Shown here: positions 43,495-51,450 of the stretch, piece by piece
Layout of the letters: each line of letters opens with the position of its first letter
Position numbering within the stretch: position 1 is the first letter of the stretch
Origin: DATAFF01 sp044870245
Lineage (GTDB): Bacteria > Pseudomonadota > Alphaproteobacteria > Rhizobiales > Aestuariivirgaceae
DNA length: 64,000 nt
Direction of reading: 5' to 3'
Assembly (NCBI GenBank): GCA_044870245.1
Contig: JBIOYR010000135.1
Location: 5,893 to 69,892 of the forward strand
The notes under the pieces: model-generated
What the model was told of the DNA's origin: nothing
Seen by the model: only the letters and a program-made list of their open reading frames with translations
Database searches by the model: none
Made by a program: the position numbers and the translations under genes

Positions 43495-44706
43495 TCAGCC
43501 GTTGACCACCCGCCGCGAGCCCTTCGACACCACCTGACCGAACAGCGCGATGATCTCGTCGATGTCGCCGGTGGTGTGGGCGGCGGAGACCGAGCAGCGC
43601 AGCAGGCACAGCCCGCCCGGCGTCCCCGGCGGGATCGCCATGTTGACATAGACGCCATGGTCGAGAAGCTGGTTCCACATGACGTAGCAGGACATTTCGT
43701 CGGGGCAGCGGACCGCGACGACCGGGCTCGGCACGTCGCAGCCGGTGACCAGGCCAAGCGCCCGGAAGCCCCTGAACAGCCGCTCGGAATTGGCGGCGAT
43801 GCGCTCGCGCAGCTCCGGCTTGCCCTTGAGGACGCGCAAGGCCTGCAGCGAGGTGGCGATGCTGGCGGGCGAGGAGGAGGCGGTGAACATATAGGGCCGC
43901 ATGGCGTAGCGCAGCAGCTCGAACATCGGATGGTCGCCGGCACCGAAGCCGCCGATGGCGCCGATGCTCTTGGAGAAGGTGCCGACGATGAAGTCGCATT
44001 CCTCCTCGAGCCCGGCCTCCTCGGCAAGGCCGCGGCCATTGCGGCCGAGAACGCCGAAGGAATGCGCTTCATCGACGAGAAGCTGGAAGCCGCGGCGGCG
44101 CTTCACCTCGATGAACTCGGCGAGCGGCGGCCGGTCGCCGACCATCGAGTAGATGCCCTCGAGCACCACCAGGCGGCCGCCCTCACTGTCGGCGCGGGCA
44201 AGGCGGCGGTCGAGATCCTCGGGATCATTGTGGCGGAAGCGCACAAGCTGGGCGCGCGACAGGGTGCATCCGTCATAGATCGAGGAATGCGAATCGGCGT
44301 CGAGATAAATGGTGTCCTTGGGTCCGGCGAGGCCGGCAATCATGCCGAGATTGGCCTGGTAGCCGGTCGAGAAGACGATGCAGTGGCGCCGGCCGAGAAA
44401 TTCGGCGATCTCGCGCTCGAGGGCGAGATGCATGTCGTAGGTGCCATTGGCGATGCGCGAGCCGGTAGTGCCCGTGCCGAAGGCGGCAAGCGCCTGCTGA
44501 CCGGCGGCGATGCAGGAGGGATCGAAGGTCACGCCCATGTAATTGTTGGTGCCGGCGAGGATCGTCTCGCGACCGTTGATGATGGCGCGGGTCGGCGAGA
44601 TCACCTGGCTGTTGCTCACCGCCAATGGATTGGTCCCGAACCGTCCGAGCGCTGCCCCGCGCTCGCCCAGACCGCGATGCTTCTCGAAGAGATCCTGCAT
44701 GGTCAC
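43495..44706 (-). CDS. spt: Serine palmitoyltransferase
   Basis: An alpha-oxoamine synthase that condenses L-serine with an acyl thioester to 3-ketosphinganine, the first step of sphingolipid synthesis. The protein is 403 residues and soluble, like bacterial SPT. The PLP site is GTFSKSIGAIGGFG with Lys-246; DEAHSFGVLGRNGRG holds Asp-212 and His-215. The preceding acyl carrier protein, ketosphinganine reductase-like enzyme and acyl-ACP synthetase give the Caulobacter ceramide gene order, which separates it from KBL or BioF. The start is GTG at 44706 (GTGA overlap with acpR) or the ATG at 44700. Confidence 0.93.
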   Translation of the reverse strand: MTMQDLFEKHRGLGERGAALGRFGTNPLAVSNSQVISPTRAIINGRETILAGTNNYMGVTFDPSCIAAGQQALAAFGTGTTGSRIANGTYDMHLALEREIAEFLGRRHCIVFSTGYQANLGMIAGLAGPKDTIYLDADSHSSIYDGCTLSRAQLVRFRHNDPEDLDRRLARADSEGGRLVVLEGIYSMVGDRPPLAEFIEVKRRRGFQLLVDEAHSFGVLGRNGRGLAEEAGLEEECDFIVGTFSKSIGAIGGFGAGDHPMFELLRYAMRPYMFTASSSPASIATSLQALRVLKGKPELRERIAANSERLFRGFRALGLVTGCDVPSPVVAVRCPDEMSCYVMWNQLLDHGVYVNMAIPPGTPGGLCLLRCSVSAAHTTGDIDEIIALFGQVVSKGSRRVVNG

Positions 44707-44957
44707 GCCGCTCGCATGGTGCGCTCCGCGACGACCTTCACCAGGTCCTCGATGGAGCGGGTTTCGGAAAGGACGTTGAGAGGAATGTCGATGTCGAAGT
44801 GATCCTCGATCTCCATCACGAAATCCATCACCGCGACCGAGTCGATTTCAAGGCCGGTCATGATTTCGAGATCCGGTTCGAGCGCCACACCCTTCTTGTT
44901 GAAGGGTTGCAGCAATTCGCAGATTTTGGCGAAAATGGCAGGATCGCTGACGCTCAT
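44703..44957 (-). CDS. acpR: Dedicated acyl carrier protein for sphingolipid synthesis
   Basis: An 84-residue acyl carrier protein. The phosphopantetheine attachment serine is in GLEIDSVAVMDFVMEIEDHF (DSV in place of the usual DSL). It overlaps spt by four bases and the reductase gene by four, forming a coupled unit. In Caulobacter a dedicated ACP (AcpR) carries the acyl chain to Spt; this gene has the same position and variant motif. The sequence differs from the housekeeping AcpP. Confidence 0.88.
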   Translation of the reverse strand: MSVSDPAIFAKICELLQPFNKKGVALEPDLEIMTGLEIDSVAVMDFVMEIEDHFDIDIPLNVLSETRSIEDLVKVVAERTMRAA

Positions 44958-45955
44958 CGCCGCCCCCCTTGCTGTTGACCGTGGCGAACCGGGTTTCTAG
45001 TCGCCGGACGGGTGCGAGGCAACCATCCTTCACGAATGTACCAATCGAGGGTTGTCGCCAGACCTTCGGCAAAGGCGACACGCGGCCGCCAGGCGGTTGC
45101 TGCATCGAGCCCCTCGGCGTGGCTCACCCAGTCGCGATGATAGAGCTCGGGGAGCTTGTCCACGGTCAGCATCGGCGGCCCGCCGCTCAGCCGCGCGGCG
45201 AGCGTTGCGACGTGCGCGGTCAATCTGGCGAGGGGCGGCGGCAGGAACAGAGTGCGGGGCGAGCGGCCGGAATGGCGCGCCGCCTGGCGGACCAGGTCCG
45301 GCCAGGAATAGCCGCCGGGAGTGCCGTCTGAAAGCTCGAAGGGACCACTTCGACATGACGGGGCGCCGGCGACCGTGGCGACCGCCGCAGCGAGATCGCG
45401 CACGAAGATCAACGAGACCCGCTGGTCGGCTGCCACCGGCAGGATGACCAGTGGTTGGAGGAGCTGGCGGATCAGGGGCAGCGTGGCGCGGTCACCGGGA
45501 CCGTAGACGGCGGGGGGCCGCAGGATGACGAAGCCCGAGGCTGGCAACGCGCTGGCGAGCGCCGCCTCGCTCTCGGCTTTGCTCCAGGCATAGTCGGTGA
45601 GGGCGGGCTCGCGCGCGGCGATCGACGACAGGTGGACGACGCGGCGCACACCTGCCGCCGCGGCGGCAGCGGCCAGGTTGCGGGTGCCGTCGATGTTGGC
45701 CGACGCGTAGGCAGAGCGGTCCGGTGCGCTGATGGCACCGGCGCAATGGATGACGGTATCGGTGCCCTCCACCAGGCGCGCCAGAGCGCCACGGTCGGCC
45801 AGCGAGCCGCGGATGATCTCGGCATTGCCGCCACCGGCGTTGGCGGTCGCCGGATTGCGCATCAGGAGACGCAGCGATCGTCCCGATCCCGCCAGTGCGG
45901 CAATGACATGGCGGCCGATAAAGCCCGTTCCGCCGGTGATCGCAATTGTGGTCAT
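44954..45955 (-). CDS. cerR: NAD-dependent epimerase/dehydratase family reductase (CerR-like)
   Basis: A 333-residue extended short-chain dehydrogenase. The nucleotide-binding motif is AITGGTGFIGRHVIAAL and the catalytic YxxxK is in LTDYAWSKAESEAAL. In Caulobacter the equivalent gene, CerR, reduces the 3-keto group of the long-chain base or ceramide. The role here is inferred from its place directly upstream of acpR and spt with a four-base overlap. The C-terminal part (about residues 250-330) is the variable substrate domain. Confidence 0.85.
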   Translation of the reverse strand: MTTIAITGGTGFIGRHVIAALAGSGRSLRLLMRNPATANAGGGNAEIIRGSLADRGALARLVEGTDTVIHCAGAISAPDRSAYASANIDGTRNLAAAAAAAGVRRVVHLSSIAAREPALTDYAWSKAESEAALASALPASGFVILRPPAVYGPGDRATLPLIRQLLQPLVILPVAADQRVSLIFVRDLAAAVATVAGAPSCRSGPFELSDGTPGGYSWPDLVRQAARHSGRSPRTLFLPPPLARLTAHVATLAARLSGGPPMLTVDKLPELYHRDWVSHAEGLDAATAWRPRVAFAEGLATTLDWYIREGWLPRTRPATRNPVRHGQQQGGRR

Positions 45956-45993
45956 TCAGCAAAAGGCCCAGATTTCAAGCGCATGGCCCTGGC

Positions 45994-46057
45994 GCGGGCG
46001 ATGCGCCCGCCTCAGATGCTCTCCGATTGGAGCGTTTATCGGGCGCGGCTGCGCCCG
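45994..46057 (-). promoter_or_regulatory. Two hairpins between aasR and cerR
   Basis: GCGGGCG/CGCCCGC with a three-base loop (45994-46010) and CGGGCGC/GCGCCCG with a four-base loop (46040-46057) lie in tandem in the 109-base gap. The other junctions in this operon overlap, so these structures may set the ratio of the acyl-ACP synthetase to the downstream enzymes or mark processing sites. Confidence 0.45.
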
Positions 46058-46064
46058 TCGGAAA

Positions 46065-47897
46065 TTACTGCGTGACTGCCATTTCCGAGGCGACCGCGAC
46101 ACTGCCGGGGGACGACATCGCGATGTCCGCGAGGCCCTGGAGGAAGCGCTGCCTGGCGCCCGAGCGCGACAGCTTCCCGGAAGAGGTGAATGGCAGGGTG
46201 CCGCGCGCCACGAGAAGCACCTCGCAGTCGATTCCAGCGACCTCGCGGACCCGGCGGGCGACCTTGGCGCGAAGCTGCTCGAGCTCCAGGGGGTCGCCGG
46301 TGCGGCATTCGACCAGAACGACCACCTTGTCCTCGCCCTCATCGGTCTCGACGGCGAAGGCCGCGACATCGCCGCTGCGCACGTCCTCAAGCTGCTCGAC
46401 GGCCCATTCGATGTCCTGCGGCCAGATGTTGCGGCCGTTCAGCAGGATCAGGTCCTTGGCGCGTCCGGTGATGACGATCTCGCCATCGAGCCAGTAGCCC
46501 ATATCGCCGGTGCGCAGGAAACCGTCGGTGCTCATCACCTCGTCGGTGGCCAGACGGTTGGCGAAATAGCCGGCCATCACGCTCGGGCCGCGGATCAGGA
46601 TATGGCCGATCTCGCGATCGGACAGCGGCCGGCCCTTGTCGTTGACGACGACGACCTCATGGCCGGGAAGCGGGCGGCCGCAGGCGACGAAGGCGCGGGT
46701 GCGGCCCGGCATGTCACGCAGGGTCGGCGATGCCGGAACGGCAATGCGGCGCAGCTTGTAGCGGGCCCGGTCGACGACATCGATGCGCGGTGCGCGCTCG
46801 AGATCGCCGAAGGTGATCGCGAGCGTGGTCTCGGCCATGCCGTAGCTCGGCAGGAAGGCGCGGCGGTCGAACCCGGCCGGGGCGAGCGCCTCGGCGAAGG
46901 CTTCGAGAATCTCGGGCCGCACCATGTCGCCGCCAATGCCGGCAATCCGCCACTGGGCCAGATCGAGACCCTTGACATCGGCGCCGGCGCGGCGGGCGGC
47001 CAGGTCATAGCCGAAGGACGGCGAATAGGCGATGGTGCACTGGTTGTCCGACATCAGCTTCAGCCAGAGGCCAGGACGGCGGGCGAAGGCCGAGGTGGCG
47101 AGATAGTCGATGCTGCCCTGCGCCACCACTGGCGAGATGCAGAAGCCGACCAGGCCCATATCGTGATAGAGCGGCAGCCAGGAGAACGCCCGATCGCCTT
47201 CCTTGAACTGAAGCCCGTGCTCCAGGATGCCGAAGGAATTGGCGCAGATCGCCCGCTGCGAGATCAGCACGCCCTTGGGCGCCGAGGTCGAGCCGGAGGA
47301 ATATTGGATATAGGCCGCCTCATCGGGGCGGAACGGCTCGAGCCGCTGGCCGGAGGCGGGCAGCTCGTTGAGCTCGGCATGGGTCAGCACGCGAATGCCG
47401 CCGCGCGGACCGGCCGCCGCCGTGAGGTGGTCGAGGAACTCGGGAGCCGTGATCGCTGCCGAGACCTTGGCGCTGCGGAACATGCCGGTGATGCGCTCGA
47501 CATAGGTGTCCTTGCCGCCGACCGACATGCTGTAGGGAATCGGGCACGGCACCAGACCGGCGTATTGGCAGCCGAAGAAAACCTCCATGAAGGACGGGGT
47601 CGTCTCGGCAACCACCGCCGCCCGATCGCCACGGCGAAAACCGGCCGCGATCAGGCGATTGGCGGTGCTCACGGCACGCTCCCGGAGTTCGCCATAGGGC
47701 ATGGCATGCTCTAGCAACCCGCGGCTGCTGTAGAAATTCATGCCGGTTCTGCCGCGGGCCGCATAATCGAGGGCCTGCCACAATGTCCCAAAGGGACCGT
47801 TTTGCTGCTGAAGACCGATGTTGGTTCGCGGCGTGGGCGCCAAGACAGCTGCCCGATCCGCGCGTATAACGATCCCCGACGTCGTTTCGACCCGCAC
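46065..47897 (-). CDS. aasR: Fatty acyl-AMP ligase / acyl-ACP synthetase (AasR-like)
   Basis: An ANL-superfamily adenylating enzyme of the FAAL type, about 610 residues. The P-loop-like motif is YIQYSSGSTSAPKGVLISQR. Other blocks are AFSWLPLYHDMGLVGFCISP, PSYGMAETTLAITFGD, STDGFLRTGDMGYWLDGEIV and RAKDLILLNGRNIWPQDIEW. In Caulobacter the matching enzyme (AasR) loads the acyl group onto AcpR for Spt. I chose the GTG at 47895-47897, five bases after GGAGGGG; a TTG at 47954 is the outer limit of the frame. The upstream gap is AT-rich and may hold the operon promoter. Confidence 0.88.
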   Translation of the reverse strand: MRVETTSGIVIRADRAAVLAPTPRTNIGLQQQNGPFGTLWQALDYAARGRTGMNFYSSRGLLEHAMPYGELRERAVSTANRLIAAGFRRGDRAAVVAETTPSFMEVFFGCQYAGLVPCPIPYSMSVGGKDTYVERITGMFRSAKVSAAITAPEFLDHLTAAAGPRGGIRVLTHAELNELPASGQRLEPFRPDEAAYIQYSSGSTSAPKGVLISQRAICANSFGILEHGLQFKEGDRAFSWLPLYHDMGLVGFCISPVVAQGSIDYLATSAFARRPGLWLKLMSDNQCTIAYSPSFGYDLAARRAGADVKGLDLAQWRIAGIGGDMVRPEILEAFAEALAPAGFDRRAFLPSYGMAETTLAITFGDLERAPRIDVVDRARYKLRRIAVPASPTLRDMPGRTRAFVACGRPLPGHEVVVVNDKGRPLSDREIGHILIRGPSVMAGYFANRLATDEVMSTDGFLRTGDMGYWLDGEIVITGRAKDLILLNGRNIWPQDIEWAVEQLEDVRSGDVAAFAVETDEGEDKVVVLVECRTGDPLELEQLRAKVARRVREVAGIDCEVLLVARGTLPFTSSGKLSRSGARQRFLQGLADIAMSSPGSVAVASEMAVTQ

Positions 47898-48063
47898 GAC
47901 GACCCCTCCGACCCGCTCCGACCGCGCCGTTCTGGACCAGCGTGGTCTCCCCAAATCACCGACTCAGTGTGGACCTCAGTCAGGTGTGAATTCATTGCTA
48001 ACAGTCGCATTTGGGAGGGCAAAATCAATTGGTGTTTCAAAATATAACGCTGGAAAACCCGGT

Positions 48064-48582
48064 TCACTGCGGCTTTGCGAGAAGGACTAGTAAAATCAGC
48101 AACAGAACGGCCCCCAAACAGAACCCGGACAACCATGCGAGCAGAAGTGCCGCCGATGAGTGTCCGACGATTAGTTGACGATTGTTGCCTGGCTGCAACA
48201 TTCGTTCGCGCTCGACAAGACGGTGAGCGATGCGCTCGCCGATATACTTTGCCATTTCTGGTCGCTCGCGGGAGGAAAACAGCGACTCTTGCCCGGTGGA
48301 GCGATCCTGGATCAGGCAGTAGGTGCGCGGATCGGGCGCCATCACGACATAGGTGACGAGGTCGATCCATAATTTCGGCGGGTCGCCGGGGATCAGCGCC
48401 AGGTCGACGAAGTCCTTCAGGCGGGCATTGCCGTCGACCACCGGGGTGAGATCGTCGCGCAGGGCCTGGAGCCTCAGGGTCTGGGCATCCCTGATATCCG
48501 CGAGAGCGTCAAAATGAGCCGATTGCGCCAGCCTGGCACGGCGCAGCGACTCCTCGAAAGATCCATCCTCGGTCGGCTTCAT
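48064..48582 (-). CDS. Hypothetical tail-anchored membrane protein
   Basis: A 172-residue protein with a soluble, charged N-terminal part (ESLRRARLAQSAHFDALADI) and one C-terminal membrane helix (LLAWLSGFCLGAVLLLILLV). A middle segment reads IDLVTYVVMAPDPRTYCLIQ. I do not recognise the family. It lies upstream of the sphingolipid operon on the same strand, separated by an AT-rich stretch; the link is only positional. Confidence 0.6.
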   Translation of the reverse strand: MKPTEDGSFEESLRRARLAQSAHFDALADIRDAQTLRLQALRDDLTPVVDGNARLKDFVDLALIPGDPPKLWIDLVTYVVMAPDPRTYCLIQDRSTGQESLFSSRERPEMAKYIGERIAHRLVERERMLQPGNNRQLIVGHSSAALLLAWLSGFCLGAVLLLILLVLLAKPQ

Positions 48583-48673
48583 CGGCGGAAACTATCCTAA
48601 TCGACCAACCCTATTGCATTCGGTGCAGAATTCGAGGACATTTGCAATCTCCAGTTGATTTTTCGTGCAGTTC

Positions 48674-49309
48674 ATGTCCGTCCGCCTCCTGTCACTCGCA
48701 GCCCTTCTCCTCTGCACCTCGCTGCCCGGCGCACGCGCCGGCGAATTCTGGCTGTCGACCGGCGGCGGCCTCGATTCGCGCGGTCTCGGCGCCTGGCAGG
48801 CGGTCACCAGCGCACCGCTCGGCCGCATCGACACCGCCGGGCCGCGGCTCAGCGCCTTTCTCTCCGAAAGCAAGGGCGACAATTCGGCGGTGGTCGAAGG
48901 CGGCTGGTCCTTCGGGCATAGCGAAATCAGGGGCGAGATGCTGGCCGGGGTGGAGGTGCGCCAGGAGGGCGATGGGAACCGGCTCTCGCCAGTCGTCTCG
49001 GCGACGTTCGAAACAAAGGTCGGCCGTGGCGGGATCTCGGCGCTCGCCGTGCTGCGGCCGGCCTATGGCGAGGGCTGGGCTGAGCTTCGCCCCTGGCTCC
49101 GGCTCGACGATTGCTGGAAGCTCGGGGTGCTGGCGGCAGGCAAGGAAGCGGATGCGGGTTTTCGCGCCGGCGTCTTCACCAGCGGCTACCGCGTCCTGCT
49201 GCCGGCGGTGCGGGAGCTGTTTCTCGGCGGCGAGCTCGGCCTTGAACGGAATGCCAATGGCGCGGCGGTAGCGCTCTATGGCGGGATCAATCTGGGTTTT
49301 GGTTTCTGA
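48674..49309 (+). CDS. BcsS-like outer-membrane protein
   Basis: A 211-residue secreted protein with a signal peptide (LLSLAALLLCTSLPGARA-G). The mature part alternates polar and hydrophobic residues and ends in phenylalanine (ALYGGINLGFGF), suggesting a small outer-membrane barrel. Segments such as SFGHSEIRGEMLAGVEVR and VFTSGYRVLLPAVRELFLGG recall the BcsS family linked to cellulose synthesis, but no bcs genes are present here. The ATG at 48674 is preferred to a GTG nine bases earlier. Its 3' end overlaps the convergent AbrB-type gene by 23 bases. Confidence 0.55.
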   Translation: MSVRLLSLAALLLCTSLPGARAGEFWLSTGGGLDSRGLGAWQAVTSAPLGRIDTAGPRLSAFLSESKGDNSAVVEGGWSFGHSEIRGEMLAGVEVRQEGDGNRLSPVVSATFETKVGRGGISALAVLRPAYGEGWAELRPWLRLDDCWKLGVLAAGKEADAGFRAGVFTSGYRVLLPAVRELFLGGELGLERNANGAAVALYGGINLGFGF

Positions 49310-50336
49310 GCCACTGCCTGGCGAACAGACCGGTGACGACCGGCAGCGCGATGCTCAAGCCCAGGTAGCGGGCGATCTGATGGGCGCCGACATAGGCGGG
49401 GTCGAGGCCGAGGGCGATGCCAAGGGCGGACATGGCCTCGAGTCCGCCTGGAGCAAAGGCGACAAGTGCGTCGGCCAGCGGCACCCCGGCGATCCAGCTC
49501 GCGGCCACCGCACCGACCAGCGCAATGGCGAGCGACAGAAGGAAACCTCCGAAGCCGACCCACAAGGTTCCCATGATGTCGGCAGCGCGGACGCCGGCAA
49601 AGCGATCGCCGATGGCCGCCCCGAGAACCACATAGGCGGGAGTCATCAGGGCCATAGGCAAGGCACCCTGGACGATGCCGGAAAGATGCAGCACGCCATT
49701 GGCGAGAGCCGCGCCGAGCATCAGGCCGGCCGGGACATGGAGCCAGGCGAAGAGCGATCCGACGGCAGTGCCGGCGGCGATCGCGAGCGCGGTGTCGAGG
49801 GCGCTGCCGGCATGGGCCAGCGCGGGATGATCGGTGCTGCCGGCCGGCCCGAGGCCGGTGATCAGCAATGGCAGGGCGGCCACCAGGAAGACCAGGCGGA
49901 ACGACTGGACGACGGTGACGCGCGCCATGTCGGCCTTGGCCTTCATCGCCACCATAAGGACCAGCGACAGGGCGCCGGGAACCGCGGCGAAAAAGGCGGT
50001 CGGCTCGTCCCAGGCGTGGCCGCGGCGGAAGAACGCCATGCCGCTGACGATGATCGCGGTGACGGTGAGGGCGAGAAACAACAGGCTCAGCGGCCATTTG
50101 CCCATGCTGGCGATGGTCTCCCAATTGACCGCAGCGCCGATCTGGGTGCCGAGCAGCAGGAAGACCGCGTCGCGCAGGATCCAGGGAATGTCAAAACGGG
50201 CACCGGCCGCGAGCAGCGGCAGGGTGGCCAGCATCGAACCGGCAAGCCAGGGCGCCGGCGCATCGATGAGCGTGAAGAGATAACCGCCGAGGGCGCAGAC
50301 GATCAGTGCCCCGGCGAGACGCACCCATCGCTTCAT
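49287..50336 (-). CDS. AbrB-family membrane protein (ammonia monooxygenase-like regulator family)
   Basis: A 349-residue protein with about ten helices. The repeated motif pattern is ALIVCALGGYLFTLIDAPAP, LLLGTQIGAAVNWETIASMG, FFAAVPGALSLVLMVAMKAK and LLGAALANGVLHLSGIVQGA, typical of the AbrB (PF05145) membrane family. Despite the family name these are probably transporters. The ATG at 50334-50336 follows the desaturase stop by seven bases, implying co-transcription with it. Confidence 0.85.
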   Translation of the reverse strand: MKRWVRLAGALIVCALGGYLFTLIDAPAPWLAGSMLATLPLLAAGARFDIPWILRDAVFLLLGTQIGAAVNWETIASMGKWPLSLLFLALTVTAIIVSGMAFFRRGHAWDEPTAFFAAVPGALSLVLMVAMKAKADMARVTVVQSFRLVFLVAALPLLITGLGPAGSTDHPALAHAGSALDTALAIAAGTAVGSLFAWLHVPAGLMLGAALANGVLHLSGIVQGALPMALMTPAYVVLGAAIGDRFAGVRAADIMGTLWVGFGGFLLSLAIALVGAVAASWIAGVPLADALVAFAPGGLEAMSALGIALGLDPAYVGAHQIARYLGLSIALPVVTGLFARQWLRNQNPD

Positions 50337-50343
50337 CGAAAAC

Positions 50344-51348
50344 TCAGGTAGCTCCCGAGCGGGCATCCTCGATCAGCCGCACGAGCCGGGCATTGATCGC
50401 CGGCGAGCCCTCGACGACGAAGCTCCACAGCAGGCGGGTGTAGGAGCCATGGGTCGCCAGGGTCTCGTAGAATTCCGGCGCGATGCGGGTCAGCTCCGGC
50501 AGGCGGTTCCACGGCACGGTCGGCAGGTCGTGATGCTCGTTGTGGTAGCCCATATTGAGGTCGAGCGCGTTGCAGACCCCGTAATAGCTGGTGGTCTCCT
50601 GATCTTCGCCGATCAGGAAATGCTCCTGGATCCAGCGGGCGCTGATCGGGTGGAGACCGCCGATCGAGAACAGCGTCGAGAGCGCGAGATAGAGGAGCGC
50701 CATGCCGCCCATGGTGAAATAGATGACGATGTCGATGGCGAAGATGGCCAGGACGTTGAACACGATCCAGAAATCGAGAACGTTGCCGCCCTTCATGACC
50801 AGCGGGCGGGCGGCCTGCAGGAACGGCATGAGGAAGATCCAGGCCGCCCGTCCCACCGGTCCGCGATTGAACAGGCTGATCTCCCAGTCCGGCGGCAGGT
50901 CGGGATCGTAGCCCGGCACGCCGAGATAGGTGTGATGACGCAAATGGTGGCGCTCGAAGGAGGTGAAGCTCGGCACGAGCTGGGCGACATTGCAGAGAAC
51001 CCCCGCCAGCCGGTTGGCGGCGAGGCTCTTGAACACCAGCCGGTGGGTGCATTCATGGACCATCACGAACAGGGCGTGATTGGCGAAAGCGCCGATCGCA
51101 TAGGCGAGAACCAGCACCAGCCACCAGGGGGCGTCCCGCACGGCGAAGGCGATGGCGAATTGCAGCGCCGTGGTGGCGACGATGATGCCGAAGGTCCAGG
51201 GATTGCGGCCGATCAGGGCGCGCGCCTCGGGATGGCTCCTGAGAATCTGCTTGGCGCGGACGCGGTGGGAAATCATCGCGTCGGTGTGGACGAACTCGCC
51301 CACGGGCTGAGCGCGGCCGACCTCGTCAACCTCTGTGACCAGCGCCAT
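50344..51348 (-). CDS. Sphingolipid delta-4 desaturase-like (DEGS-type) membrane desaturase
   Basis: A 334-residue di-iron membrane desaturase. The three histidine boxes are HECTH (98-102), HHLRHH (134-139) and HNEHH (269-273), between hydrophobic helices. The C-terminal half follows eukaryotic dihydroceramide delta-4 desaturase (DEGS) closely: GLHPISARWIQEHF, the ETTSYYG segment, NMGYHNEHHDLPTVPWNRLP and LTRIAPEFYETL. The N-terminus (EFVHTDAMISHRVRAKQILR) resembles the Lipid_DES domain. A bacterial fatty acid or carotenoid desaturase is the alternative, but DEGS-like motifs plus a nearby ceramide operon favour a sphingolipid substrate. Activity is unproven. Confidence 0.82.
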   Translation of the reverse strand: MALVTEVDEVGRAQPVGEFVHTDAMISHRVRAKQILRSHPEARALIGRNPWTFGIIVATTALQFAIAFAVRDAPWWLVLVLAYAIGAFANHALFVMVHECTHRLVFKSLAANRLAGVLCNVAQLVPSFTSFERHHLRHHTYLGVPGYDPDLPPDWEISLFNRGPVGRAAWIFLMPFLQAARPLVMKGGNVLDFWIVFNVLAIFAIDIVIYFTMGGMALLYLALSTLFSIGGLHPISARWIQEHFLIGEDQETTSYYGVCNALDLNMGYHNEHHDLPTVPWNRLPELTRIAPEFYETLATHGSYTRLLWSFVVEGSPAINARLVRLIEDARSGAT

Positions 51349-51450
51349 TCACCCCTCCGAAGGTCCCGAACGCGCCCGCTTGCGCGTCCCCCAATCACCG
51401 TCTACCTAGATTTTGCATTCTAGCCAAGCAACCTTGCCGCTCAACCGCTC

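Noticed and set aside
48674..49309. A cellulose synthesis cluster around the BcsS-like gene
   Set aside because: No cellulose synthase, cyclic-di-GMP or bcs genes are present within the window.
51407..51424. CTAGA-N8-TCTAG in the gap between desaturase and GT4 genes as an operator
   Set aside because: The symmetric part is only five bases each side and overlaps no promoter I can identify.
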